A DNA stretch of 10,125 nt from Gemmataceae bacterium. GTDB taxonomy: Bacteria > Planctomycetota > Planctomycetia > Gemmatales > Gemmataceae. Below are positions 1 to 9,468 of this stretch, one piece after another (position 1 is the stretch's first letter; each line of letters begins with the position of its first letter). The notes under the pieces were generated by a model. It was given only the letters and a program-made list of their open reading frames with translations. It was not told where the DNA came from and ran no database searches. Position numbers and translations under genes: made by a program. Location of the stretch: NCBI GenBank assembly GCA_017853285.1, contig JAFMJU010000103.1, positions 1 to 10,125 on the forward strand, in the 5' to 3' direction.

Positions 1-866
1 GACTCGTTGCGGGCGCGGTAGCACCGCTCCGCCTTCTCGATCGCGGCCACGCGGGACTTGCCGTCACCCAGCCTGCCTTCGAGGTTGGCCAACAGGCCGC
101 ACGCGTCGGCCAACACCCGTGACTTTTCCCCGTGGGTGTGCTCCAGCCACTCCACAAACCAGCGCAGCAACCGGCGCAGGATGACCGGGTCGGCATCGCT
201 GTCGGGCTGGGCCAAATCGCTCACATGCGAGGCGAGCGCCTCCGCCAGCTTGGAGAGGTTGAAGCCTTCCGGCGCATGGGTGGGCAACAGGGGCACCTCA
301 CCCACCGTGGCCCGGGTTTCCGCCAGCAGTGTCAACGCCTGCAGCAGGTGGTTTTCATCCCCCGCGCCGGCCAGGCCGGGCAGGGCTTCTTCCAGCCTGC
401 GCGCAGCCTCCACGCCATCCCCCGTGGCCAGAAGGGCCTGGGCCAACGGAATCACCAATAGGGCCCGCTGGCGCGCCGCCTCGGCCGGGTTCAGCGCGCC
501 GGCGGCTGTCTGGGCCCTGGCAAACACGGCGCGGGCCTGGTCCAGTTGGCCGGTTTGCGCCAGCAGAAGGGCATGATCGCGCAACAGCCGCAGCCGCAGC
601 GGGGCGGCGGTGGGGTCATCGTCAGGCCCGGGCAGGGCTTGCACCGCCTGGTTGAAAGCGTGTTCTGCATCGGAAAACTGGCCGGTCCATGCCTGCACCC
701 AACCCACCTCGAACCAGGCGCGGGCCTGCCGGGATGCATCGGTTGTTTTCAGCGCCTCGTTCAAGGCGCGGTTCACGGTGTCCAGGGCCCGGTCGGGCTG
801 GTTGGCCTGCAGCCACTGGCGGGCCATCTGCAGGCGGTCCGACTCCATGGGCCCCAGCGAATCCAT
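1..866 (-). CDS. TPR-like helical repeat protein, C-terminally partial
   Basis: The minus-strand frame stays open from an ATG at 866 to the left window edge, so 288 residues are visible and the C-terminus is missing. The product is alpha-helical, rich in Ala, Leu, Gln and Arg, with no signal peptide or membrane segment. Residues about 12-40, 49-80, 91-123 and 135-168 look like degenerate tetratricopeptide repeats, for example the pattern W..G..A..G....A...F..A at 54-75 and L..TG....A...F..A at 102-118. Residues 200-288 are less repeat-like. TPR proteins are usually protein-binding scaffolds in the cytoplasm, but no enzymatic domain is visible and I cannot name a function. The start lies 3 nt past the alaS stop, in the same frame (stop, one CGG codon, ATG), and a G-rich stretch in the end of alaS could act as ribosome binding site. 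The two genes are therefore probably co-transcribed and translationally coupled. The coding call is firm; the function is open. Confidence 0.8.
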   Translation of the reverse strand, partial: MDSLGPMESDRLQMARQWLQANQPDRALDTVNRALNEALKTTDASRQARAWFEVGWVQAWTGQFSDAEHAFNQAVQALPGPDDDPTAAPLRLRLLRDHALLLAQTGQLDQARAVFARAQTAAGALNPAEAARQRALLVIPLAQALLATGDGVEAARRLEEALPGLAGAGDENHLLQALTLLAETRATVGEVPLLPTHAPEGFNLSKLAEALASHVSDLAQPDSDADPVILRRLLRWFVEWLEHTHGEKSRVLADACGLLANLEGRLGDGKSRVAAIEKAERCYRARNE

Positions 867-869
867 CCG

Positions 870-3575
<2,706 letters not shown>

Positions 3576-3623
3576 CGTCACACCTCGAAAACAGTTAATC
3601 CTGCAATCTGATTTGGATCGGCA

Positions 3624-4832
3624 TCAATCGGCCGGCGGCCCCGCCGCCCAAGCCGACTCGGTGGCCACGCGGGTCACCTCGACCAACGGCAACCCCCTGG
3701 CGATTGCGATCGCCTGGCAATCGTCGAACTCGGGGCTGGGCTGCCACTCAGGCGCCCCCTTCAACCCTTGCTGCTTCGCCCACTTGACGCGCACCGCTCC
3801 CCAGGGGGTGGCGCATTCACCCGCCCGGCGGGGCAGCTTCCAGCGCGCGACACGGTTTTTGCGCAATCCCAACGAGCGGGTCTCGGCCAGCACCACCCGG
3901 GCGATGTCGGCCTCCCGCCCCTCGGGTGCCAGCACCACCAGCAGGCAACCGGGCCGCCCCTTCTTCATCTGCGTGGCGATGGTGTGCGCGTCCAGCGCCC
4001 CGGCCTGCAACGCCCGGCTGACCGCGTGGGCGATCACCTCGCCCGGCTGGTCGTCGATGGTCGTTTCCAGTTGCCACACCCAATCCGTCTCCAATTCGGC
4101 GGCGGGTGATCCATGCCCCACAAACACCCGCAGCAGATTGGGATGGGTGGGGTAGCGCCTCGTGCCCGCGCCGTGGCCAACCCGGTCGTAGGTGAGCAGG
4201 GGCTGGCTGGTCCATTGGTGCACCCAGGCCTTCAGCACCGAGGCGCCCGTGGGGGTGGTGAGTTCCCCCTCCACCGGATTGGGCGCCAGGGGCAAGCCGC
4301 GCATCAAAAGCGCGGTGGCGGGTGCCGGTACGGGCATCCACCCATGGTCGCACTTCACCCGGCCGCTACCCAGCGGCACAGGGGCGGCGCTGAGATGATC
4401 GATTTCCAGCAAGTCGAGCGCCAGGGCGCTGCCGAGGATGTCGGTGATGCTGTCCAGCGCCCCCACCTCGTGGAAGTGGACCTTGTCGAGCTGGACATTG
4501 TGGATGGCCGCTTCTGCCTCGCCCAGCACCTGGAAGGCGTCCAAAGCCCGCTGGCGGGCCCGTGGGGGCAGCCCGGCGGCGGTGATGATTTCCTGGATCT
4601 CGGGAAGGTGCCTGGCCGGTTGGTCGGCAGGCGCCTCCACCTCCAGATGGAGCGCGCGCACCCCGCAATGGCTCACCTCCTCCACTCCCAGAGTGACTGG
4701 CAAGTTGAGGCGTTCCAGCATGGCGCGGATGGGATCTATCGGCGCGCCGGCATCAATGAGGGCGGCCAGGAGCATGTCGCCGGCGATACCGCTGAAACAG
4801 TCGAGGTGCGCCGTTGCCACAAATTGCCCCAT
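3624..4832 (-). CDS. larC: Nickel-pincer cofactor insertase LarC (cyclometallase)
   Basis: In the characterised pathway LarC is the CTP-dependent enzyme that inserts nickel into the pyridinium bis-thiocarboxylate pincer nucleotide, the last step in making the cofactor of lactate racemase LarA; LarB and LarE act before it. The 402-residue product has the family layout. The N-terminal signature is HLDCFSGIAGDMLLAALID (9-27). A His-containing KVHFHEVGALDSITDI (117-132) follows, then CDHGWMPVPAPAT (161-173), EGELTTPTGASVLKAW (188-203) and a GHGAGTRRYP segment (219-228). The C-terminal LarC2-like part has TTIDDQPGEVI (257-267) and TQMKKGRPG (287-295). In Lactiplantibacillus the protein is made as LarC1/LarC2 through a frameshift; here it is one continuous frame. 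The ATG at 4832 is used, 25 nt after the tRNA-Leu 3' end, with only a weak GGTTGG before it; a GTG five codons in, preceded by GGGG, is an alternative. No larA, larB or larE lies in the window, so its client enzyme is unknown. The family assignment is strong. Confidence 0.93.
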   Translation of the reverse strand: MGQFVATAHLDCFSGIAGDMLLAALIDAGAPIDPIRAMLERLNLPVTLGVEEVSHCGVRALHLEVEAPADQPARHLPEIQEIITAAGLPPRARQRALDAFQVLGEAEAAIHNVQLDKVHFHEVGALDSITDILGSALALDLLEIDHLSAAPVPLGSGRVKCDHGWMPVPAPATALLMRGLPLAPNPVEGELTTPTGASVLKAWVHQWTSQPLLTYDRVGHGAGTRRYPTHPNLLRVFVGHGSPAAELETDWVWQLETTIDDQPGEVIAHAVSRALQAGALDAHTIATQMKKGRPGCLLVVLAPEGREADIARVVLAETRSLGLRKNRVARWKLPRRAGECATPWGAVRVKWAKQQGLKGAPEWQPSPEFDDCQAIAIARGLPLVEVTRVATESAWAAGPPAD

Positions 4833-4857
4833 CCAACCGCATCTGATCGGGAAAAAG

Positions 4858-4940
4858 TGGCCCGGGCGGGACTCGAACCCGCACCTCCGTACGGAGACAG
4901 GCTTCTAAGACCTGCATGTCTGCCATTCCATCACCGGGCC
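4858..4940 (-). tRNA. tRNA-Leu (anticodon UAG)
   Basis: An 83-nt class II tRNA read on the minus strand. The 7-bp acceptor stem GGCCCGG/CCGGGCC pairs completely, with discriminator A at 4858. The anticodon arm CAGGT-CTTAGAA-GCCTG gives anticodon TAG at 4907-4905, which decodes CUN leucine codons. A long variable arm (CTCC/GGAG), typical of tRNA-Leu, and a perfect T arm GCGGG-TTCGAGT-CCCGC follow. The 3' CCA is not encoded, since the discriminator is followed by CTT. A TAGCAT box on the minus strand at 4977-4972 is at a suitable distance for a -10 element, but no good -35 accompanies it. The gene sits between argA and larC, co-directional with both. Confidence 0.96.
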
Positions 4941-5046
4941 ATGGGTTCCCCGAGGAAATCCACGCAGTGCCATGCTAGCGCAAACCAGCCAGAAATAGCA
5001 GGCTTTTTGCCGACAAATCCCGATCGGGAAATGGTTTTGGCGCGGC

Positions 5047-6423
5047 TCAGGCGGGGCCGGGCTTGGGATCGGCCAGTTTTTTGATCAGCACCAATGAATG
5101 GCGGCCGCTTTTGTCGTACTTTTCGCGCCGGCCTGGGGGAAGGCTTTCCACCGAACCGGGCAAAAAACCCCCCTTGTTCTGGAAGTAGTTGAAGGTTTGG
5201 GTGGAGAGGCAAAATAGTTCATCCATGCCTGCCTCTCGGGCCTTGGCCTCGGCGTACTGCATCATCTTCGAGCCGATTCCCCGGTTCTCAAACCGCGGAT
5301 CGACGCAGACACAGGCCAGCTCCGCCTTTTTCTCCGCCGGGTACAAGTGGATCGCGGCGCAAGCCACCGGGGTCCGGTCCACCTCGAACACGAAGAAATC
5401 AGGCGCCTGCCGCTCGATCTCCGCCCGGGTGCGCCGAACCAGTTCCTCCGCCGCCACACCGTCGGCAATCAGGCTCATGATGGTGCGACTGTCGCTCTTC
5501 TTGGCCGGCCGGATCGATTGGTATTCGTTGGCGTGCACCATGGTGCCCACGCCCAGATTGGAAAACACCTCCGCCAGCAATCCCTCTTCCATCCGCCCGT
5601 CGATGATATGAACCCGTGGAACCCCCAAACGCACCGCCCGCACCCCCTGCTCCACCTTGGTGGCCACCTCCTGGGGCATCAATTCCCGGGCGTTCCGCAG
5701 CAGGGTATCCGCCTCCTCAACAGACATCGAGCGGATGAGCCGGGCCTTGCCTTCCTCCGGAGGGTGCCGGGTGAGCATGGGCTTCAGGGCCTCGGCCACC
5801 TTGTCATTCACCTTGGCGGGCAGCACCACCCCGGGGTGGGTGTTCAAATAGATCAGCTTGGCGGCCTTCAGCGCCGCCGCCACTTCCACAGCCACGACAT
5901 CGGAATTGAGCCGGTAGGAACTGCCCTCACCATCACTGGCCACCGGGGGCACCACGGGAATCACTCCCTGGGCGATGGTGGACAGCAGAAAGTCGCTGTT
6001 CACCCGCTCCACCTTGCCGGTGTGCCGGTAGTCCACCCCGCCCAAAATGCCGGCCGGGTGCGCCAACAGAAAATTGCCAGTGGCACCCCTCAGATCGGCG
6101 GCATCCAGCCCCTCGACCAGCTCATAGCTGACCCGGGTGCTGGCAAAGAGGGCCAGTTGCAGCGTGGCATCGTCGGTCAACCCGGACCCATCCAGGTTGG
6201 TGGGGGTTTCCCCGGTCCGCTGGGCCAACCGGGTGATCTGATGGGCCGCGCCATGCACCAAAACCACGCCAATATTAAGTGACCGCAGCAGCGCAATATC
6301 TAGCAAAAGATTTCTAAAATTTTCATCTTCAACCACTGCACCATCAATTGAAATCACAAATACCCGATCCTTGAACCGGGGCACATAGCGGAGGATTTCG
6401 CGCAGGTGGGTGAGGCGATTCAT
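5047..6423 (-). CDS. argA: N-acetylglutamate synthase (amino-acid kinase-like plus GNAT domains)
   Basis: Transfers acetyl from acetyl-CoA to the amino group of glutamate, the first committed step of arginine synthesis in the cytoplasm. The 458-residue product has the classical ArgA layout. An N-terminal amino-acid kinase-like domain covers about 1-295, with VFVISIDGAVVEDENF (21-36), VVLVHGAAHQI (53-63), GNFLLAHPAGILGGVDYRHTG (116-136), and RLNSDVVAVEVAAAL (171-185). A C-terminal GNAT acetyltransferase domain covers about 303-450; its acetyl-CoA loop is CVDPRFENRGIGSKMMQ (373-389), and FNYFQNKGGF (411-420) is a typical late motif. E. coli ArgA has 443 residues, and in that family the kinase-like domain is the arginine feedback site. 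I place the start at the ATG at 6423, where similarity to the family begins; the frame extends to a TTG at 6483, but neither start has a strong ribosome binding site. Codons for residues about 20-53 are markedly AT-rich compared with the rest. It is divergent from trxB across about 198 nt. Confidence 0.95.
   Translation of the reverse strand: MNRLTHLREILRYVPRFKDRVFVISIDGAVVEDENFRNLLLDIALLRSLNIGVVLVHGAAHQITRLAQRTGETPTNLDGSGLTDDATLQLALFASTRVSYELVEGLDAADLRGATGNFLLAHPAGILGGVDYRHTGKVERVNSDFLLSTIAQGVIPVVPPVASDGEGSSYRLNSDVVAVEVAAALKAAKLIYLNTHPGVVLPAKVNDKVAEALKPMLTRHPPEEGKARLIRSMSVEEADTLLRNARELMPQEVATKVEQGVRAVRLGVPRVHIIDGRMEEGLLAEVFSNLGVGTMVHANEYQSIRPAKKSDSRTIMSLIADGVAAEELVRRTRAEIERQAPDFFVFEVDRTPVACAAIHLYPAEKKAELACVCVDPRFENRGIGSKMMQYAEAKAREAGMDELFCLSTQTFNYFQNKGGFLPGSVESLPPGRREKYDKSGRHSLVLIKKLADPKPGPA
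6265..6366. other. AT-rich tract inside argA
   Basis: By hand count, 6269-6363 is about 36% GC (34 of 95 bases), while flanking argA sequence is well above 60%. On the coding strand it uses codons such as ATT, AAT, GAT, TTT, AGA and CTT in a row, whereas the rest of the gene prefers G or C at the third position. The encoded residues (about 20-53) are normal, conserved ArgA sequence, so the frame is intact. I annotate it as a composition anomaly only. A recombined segment, an internal regulatory element or a local relaxation of codon bias are all possible. Confidence 0.6.
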
Positions 6424-6525
6424 GGTGCCGGCGGTTTTCCCCGAAGGGCGAAGGCTGGAGATGCCGTTCGAGAAGTCTACCAAGGAAAGGACTCGCCCGA
6501 AGGTGGATTTCGGGCCCTGTATTGG

Positions 6526-6553
6526 TTGACCCGGTTGCGGGGGAACCTAGTAT
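6526..6553 (+). promoter_or_regulatory. Predicted sigma70-type promoter of trxB
   Basis: TTGACC at 6526-6531 and TAGTAT at 6548-6553 are separated by 16 nt. They match the TTGACA and TATAAT consensus at 5 of 6 and 4 of 6 positions. Transcription would begin near 6560 and leave a leader of about 60 nt before the trxB ATG at 6622. It lies in the region shared with divergent argA, for which I see no comparable promoter on the opposite strand. This is prediction from sequence only. Confidence 0.6.
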
Positions 6554-6566
6554 GAGCTTTTGTCCG

Positions 6567-6592
6567 GGCGCAGTGATTGTGACAATCGCGCC
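6567..6592 (+). promoter_or_regulatory. Inverted repeat or leader hairpin upstream of trxB
   Basis: The inner arms GATTG (6575-6579) and CAATC (6583-6587) pair around a TGA loop, and the outer arms GGCGC (6567-6571) and GCGCC (6588-6592) pair with a 3-nt AGT bulge on the left side. Together they give a 10-bp stem in the predicted trxB leader. At the DNA level the core GATTGTGACAATC is a 13-bp near-palindrome a few bases after the predicted transcription start, which is a common operator position. Whether it acts as DNA operator, RNA structure or neither is unknown. Confidence 0.4.
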
Positions 6593-6621
6593 GTCAGAAC
6601 GCATCCAACCCGGGGGCATAG

Positions 6622-7701
6622 ATGGCTGGCAGCACCACTGGCATTCAAAATGTGGTCATCGTTGGTTCCGGCCCGGCCGGCTGGACCGCGGCGATCTACT
6701 GCGCCCGCGCCAACCTGAACCCCCTGGTGGTGGAAGGTGCCATCACCGAGGAAAACCGCATGAAGGGAACGCTGCCTCTGGGGCAGCTGAATTTGACCAC
6801 CGAAATCGAGAATTTCCCTGGTTTTCCCGCTGGAAAATTGCGCGAGTACCTGTCCACCGCCTTGCCCGAAGACCGCCAACCCTTCTGGATCCTGGACAAG
6901 GGCAACCAACCCGCCCATGGCCTGACCGGCCCCGAGTTGATGGAGCTCATGCGCCAGCAGGCGATCAATTTCGGCGCCCGGATCCTCACCGATGATGTGA
7001 CAAAGGTCAACTTCACCGGCAAACCATTCCACCTGGAAACCTTGGAAAACGGCCCCATCCAGGCCCACACGGTCATCATCGCCACCGGGGCCCGGGCCAA
7101 CTGGCTGGGTTTGCCCAGCGAGGAGCGGTTCAAGAACAACGGCGTATCCGCCTGCGCCGTGTGCGACGGGGCGTTACCCCGCTTCCGCAACAAGGCGCTG
7201 GTGGTGGTGGGTGGCGGCGATTCCGCGGTGGAGGAAGCAAGCTACCTCACCAAGTTTGCCGCCAAGGTGTATCTGGTGCACCGCCGCGACAAGCTCCGGG
7301 CCTCGAAGATCATGGAAAAACGGGCCCTGGAAAACCCGAAGATCGAGATGTGCTGGAATAGCGCCGTGGACGAGGTGCTGGGCACCGACGCCGACGGCGT
7401 GACCGGGGTGCGTTTGATGAGCACCACGGGCGCCCCGCCGCGCGAGGTGGCTGTCTCAGGCATGTTCCTGGGCATCGGCCACACTCCTAACACCGACTTT
7501 TTGAAGGGCGTGCTGGAACTGGATGACAAGGGTTACATCGTCTGGAAGAAGATGATGCGCACCAACACCTCGGTGGACGGCGTTTTCGCCGCCGGCGATG
7601 TGGCCGACAACAACTACCGCCAGGCCATCACCGCTGCGGGCAGTGGGTGCATGGCCGCCCTCGACGCCGAGCGCTGGCTGGCCGCGGAAGGAATCCACTG
7701 A
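6622..7701 (+). CDS. trxB: Thioredoxin reductase (NADPH, FAD) with an insert
   Basis: Flavoenzyme that uses NADPH to reduce thioredoxin in the cytoplasm. The 359-residue product opens with the FAD-binding VVIVGSGPAGWTAAIY (11-26). The redox-active disulfide motif is CAVCDG with Cys178 and Cys181. The NADPH domain has VVVGGGDSAVEEASYL (194-209) and VHRRDKLRASKIM (219-231), and the C-terminal FAD motif is VDGVFAAGDVADNNYRQAIT (318-337). E. coli TrxB has 321 residues; the extra length comes from about 30 residues at 71-100 between ENFPGFP and TGPELM, and about ten residues near 42-52. All catalytic elements look intact, so it is probably active. The ATG at 6622 follows GGGGG (6612-6616) by 5 nt. 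It is divergent from argA, with its own predicted promoter and a possible leader hairpin. No thioredoxin gene is adjacent. Ferredoxin-type or NTR-like relatives are less likely because the CxxC and NADPH motifs are both present. Confidence 0.95.
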   Translation: MAGSTTGIQNVVIVGSGPAGWTAAIYCARANLNPLVVEGAITEENRMKGTLPLGQLNLTTEIENFPGFPAGKLREYLSTALPEDRQPFWILDKGNQPAHGLTGPELMELMRQQAINFGARILTDDVTKVNFTGKPFHLETLENGPIQAHTVIIATGARANWLGLPSEERFKNNGVSACAVCDGALPRFRNKALVVVGGGDSAVEEASYLTKFAAKVYLVHRRDKLRASKIMEKRALENPKIEMCWNSAVDEVLGTDADGVTGVRLMSTTGAPPREVAVSGMFLGIGHTPNTDFLKGVLELDDKGYIVWKKMMRTNTSVDGVFAAGDVADNNYRQAITAAGSGCMAALDAERWLAAEGIH

Positions 7702-7741
7702 TTTTACCGGCGGCCCCTGCATTTTCCCCGGCCAATTCAGG

Positions 7742-7769
7742 GTGACAGAAACAGGCAAGGCGCTACTAT
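7742..7769 (+). promoter_or_regulatory. Predicted tRNA-Lys promoter
   Basis: GTGACA at 7742-7747 and TACTAT at 7764-7769 are spaced by 16 nt and resemble sigma70 -35 and -10 boxes. Transcription would begin near 7776, about 26 nt before the mature tRNA 5' end, which fits a separately transcribed tRNA gene. No terminator is evident between trxB and this site, so read-through from trxB is also possible. Confidence 0.5.
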
Positions 7770-7801
7770 TAATGATGTGACCTGCCTCAAAAACAGGTTT
7801 A

Positions 7802-7874
7802 GACCTCGTAGCTCAGCTGGTAGAGCACGTCACTTTTAATGATGGGGTCCTGGGTTCGAATCCCAGCGAGGTCA
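7802..7874 (+). tRNA. tRNA-Lys (anticodon UUU)
   Basis: A 73-nt class I tRNA. The acceptor stem GACCTCG/CGAGGTC pairs fully, with discriminator A at 7874. The D arm is GCTC-AGCTGGTA-GAGC. The anticodon arm CGTCA-CTTTTAA-TGATG gives anticodon TTT, and the T arm is CTGGG-TTCGAAT-CCCAG. CCA is not encoded (AATT follows), as in the window's other tRNA. A predicted promoter lies just upstream and a strong terminator begins 4 nt downstream, so it is probably a single-gene transcript. Confidence 0.97.
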
Positions 7875-7877
7875 ATT

Positions 7878-7911
7878 AAAAATCCCCCGGATGATTCCGG
7901 GGGATTTTTTT
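7878..7911 (+). terminator. Intrinsic terminator after tRNA-Lys, symmetric
   Basis: AATCCCCCGGA (7881-7891) and TCCGGGGGATT (7896-7906) form a perfect GC-rich stem around a TGAT loop, followed by a run of seven T at 7905-7911. The left flank is a run of A (7878-7882), so the minus-strand transcript also has a hairpin followed by U residues. It can therefore stop both tRNA-Lys transcription and the converging NAMPT transcript, whose gene ends at 8047. The 135 nt between this site and that stop codon hold no gene that I can support. Confidence 0.92.
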
Positions 7912-8046
7912 GTTTCCAGAGTTTGTTTAGGGATGGCAAAGAAGGTGCAGGGCATCCGGACTCCACTCCAACAACCAATGGAAAATCATAGCCCCTGACT
8001 AGACCATTGGAATCGAATTCCCAACGCCAATCATTCTGCAAACGGC

Positions 8047-9444
8047 TCACCTTTTTGTGAACCAAAATTGTGTTTCCGCCATTCCCCTAATGTCTATCAA
8101 TGACCGCTCCTCCAAAACCACCCCATCGCGGAAGACCGGTCGAAGCAGATCGGGCCGAGGATCGGACTGGGGAACAGTCGCGTAGGTGTTGTTGTTCACA
8201 ACCAATTTCAATCGCCCGGCCTTGGACTGTTTGGATAGATCCGTGGCGGGTTGCTTGAACACATCGCGCTCCAACCCGTCCACCGTGACCGAGGAACACT
8301 TGAAGGCGAAACGCTGGGTGTCGCGGTTCATTTTCTGCAACAGCCCGCCACCCGAACCGAAACTGATGTTGTCGGCCGACCAACCCGCGACCGACATCGC
8401 CCGCAAGATCCGGCCCAGCATGGTGAAATCCACACCATCGCCCTGAATGATCCGCACCTTGGGATGCAGCAACCGGTAGCCCTTGGCGTTTTGCGTGGTG
8501 CCGAATTTTTCCCCGAGGATCCCCAGCACCTTCACCACCACCGCGGGCGGGTCACCCGAATCGGGCCGGATCACCAGCACTCCGTCGCGCCCCAGCACCC
8601 GTTCCCTCAGCGCGCCACCCCAGATTTCGGCGCAGCAGCGGAACAGGTCATAACTGTCGCTGACCACAGCCACCAAACCCGTGGGGAATTGCTCCAGCAT
8701 ATTTCGGCAGGCGTCCGCCTCACGCTCCCTGCCCCAGGAGGTGATGGTCGAATGCTCGGCCGCCGGGATTGAGAAACCCGCGCAGGCCTCTCCGTAAAAC
8801 GCGCGGGCAAGGGCCAAGGCCGCCATGTTGTCAGTTCCCCGGAAATGCACCAGGTGGGCCGCCCCGCCGATGGCGGCCTGCTCGGGGCAGGTCACGCCGC
8901 GGAACCCGAAATCATGCAGCTTGAAGCCAATACCCGAAGGGTCACCGGTCTCCTCCAGGGCTTTGTGGATCACCCCCCGCATCGCCCGGCCTTGGGTGGC
9001 CACCGTGCAGGGATACCAAACCTGCACCAGCAGCGTCTCGAGGTAATTGGTCAACCAAAACGCTGCCGGATCAGTGTTTTCCACCGTCATCAAGACATTC
9101 GATTGGGGCACGAGCGACCCTTCGGGCACCGCCCGTATCTCCACCGGCAACCGGCCGCCGTGCACCCGCAGGATATGTTCCCACCCGGCCCGGTTGAAAA
9201 CCGGCGCGCCGAAATGCGCCCGGCAGGTCTCCTCCGCGGCATCGATCTTCGCCTGGGTAACCACCTGCCCGGCCAGGTAGGCCTTCAGCCAGTACTGCAG
9301 GCCGAAGAACAGCGTCTCCGGGTATTGAGCTCCCATCCTGGATTCGAAGTAGGAATAAACCGTGCTGGTACCCGGGGGATACTGACGGTGGTGGCTCACC
9401 TTGTAGCTGTCGGTCAGCAGGCAGATGTTGTTCAGCCAGTCCAT
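8047..9444 (-). CDS. nadV: Nicotinamide phosphoribosyltransferase (NAMPT/NadV family)
   Basis: Condenses nicotinamide with PRPP to give NMN, the entry step of the nicotinamide-to-NAD salvage route that avoids deamidation. The 465-residue protein is recognisably colinear with human NAMPT. It has LLTDSYKVSHHRQYPPGTS (9-27), EIRAVPEGSLVP (102-113), NTDPAAFWLTNYLETLL (123-139), KLHDFGFRGV (175-184), GTDNMAALALA (203-213), PAAEHSTITSWG (227-238), VIRPDSGDPP (291-300) and FGSGGGLLQKMNRD (362-375). His231 matches the autophosphorylated His247 of the human enzyme, Arg293 and Asp295 match Arg311 and Asp313, and Asp205 matches Asp219, which is linked to nicotinamide rather than nicotinate specificity. 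It looks complete and active. The start ATG at 9444 lies 24 nt after the stop of the upstream unknown gene, so the two probably share a transcript, although no good Shine-Dalgarno is visible. No NMN adenylyltransferase gene is in the window. Confidence 0.95.
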   Translation of the reverse strand: MDWLNNICLLTDSYKVSHHRQYPPGTSTVYSYFESRMGAQYPETLFFGLQYWLKAYLAGQVVTQAKIDAAEETCRAHFGAPVFNRAGWEHILRVHGGRLPVEIRAVPEGSLVPQSNVLMTVENTDPAAFWLTNYLETLLVQVWYPCTVATQGRAMRGVIHKALEETGDPSGIGFKLHDFGFRGVTCPEQAAIGGAAHLVHFRGTDNMAALALARAFYGEACAGFSIPAAEHSTITSWGREREADACRNMLEQFPTGLVAVVSDSYDLFRCCAEIWGGALRERVLGRDGVLVIRPDSGDPPAVVVKVLGILGEKFGTTQNAKGYRLLHPKVRIIQGDGVDFTMLGRILRAMSVAGWSADNISFGSGGGLLQKMNRDTQRFAFKCSSVTVDGLERDVFKQPATDLSKQSKAGRLKLVVNNNTYATVPQSDPRPDLLRPVFRDGVVLEERSLIDIRGMAETQFWFTKR

Positions 9445-9468
9445 GGTTTGATTGCCAGGTTCAATCGG

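Noticed and set aside
5020..5035. Palindrome TCCCGATCGGGA between argA and tRNA-Leu as a terminator
   Set aside because: It has no loop bases, so the RNA stem would be short, and no proper T run follows. A 4-bp AGCC/GGCT stem nearby is also too weak.
4113..5084. A 323-codon plus-strand open frame opposite larC and tRNA-Leu
   Set aside because: It covers a tRNA gene on the opposite strand and the coding strand of larC, with low-complexity antisense composition and no recognised motif.
6424..6483. Longer ArgA starting at TTG 6483 (20 extra residues)
   Set aside because: The extra residues do not resemble ArgA, the TTG has no ribosome binding site, and family similarity begins at the ATG at 6423.
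7975..8010. Inverted repeat CCAATGG ... CCATTGG downstream of NAMPT
   Set aside because: Only 7 bp with a 22-nt spacer and no T run; such repeats are expected by chance and a strong terminator already lies nearby.
7802..8046. tRNA-Lys as a possible integration site with an element downstream
   Set aside because: I found no repeat of the tRNA 3' end elsewhere in the window and no integrase gene; the downstream DNA is a terminator followed by a housekeeping gene.
7799..8065. An 88-codon minus-strand open frame crossing the tRNA-Lys gene and its terminator
   Set aside because: Its last residues are the antisense of the tRNA, a known kind of spurious open frame, and it also runs through a terminator hairpin. 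No family resemblance.
3624..9444. LarC and NAMPT as parts of one nucleotide-cofactor system
   Set aside because: They are about 3.2 kb apart in separate transcription units with argA, trxB and two tRNAs between, and LarB uses nicotinic acid adenine dinucleotide, which NAMPT does not directly supply.
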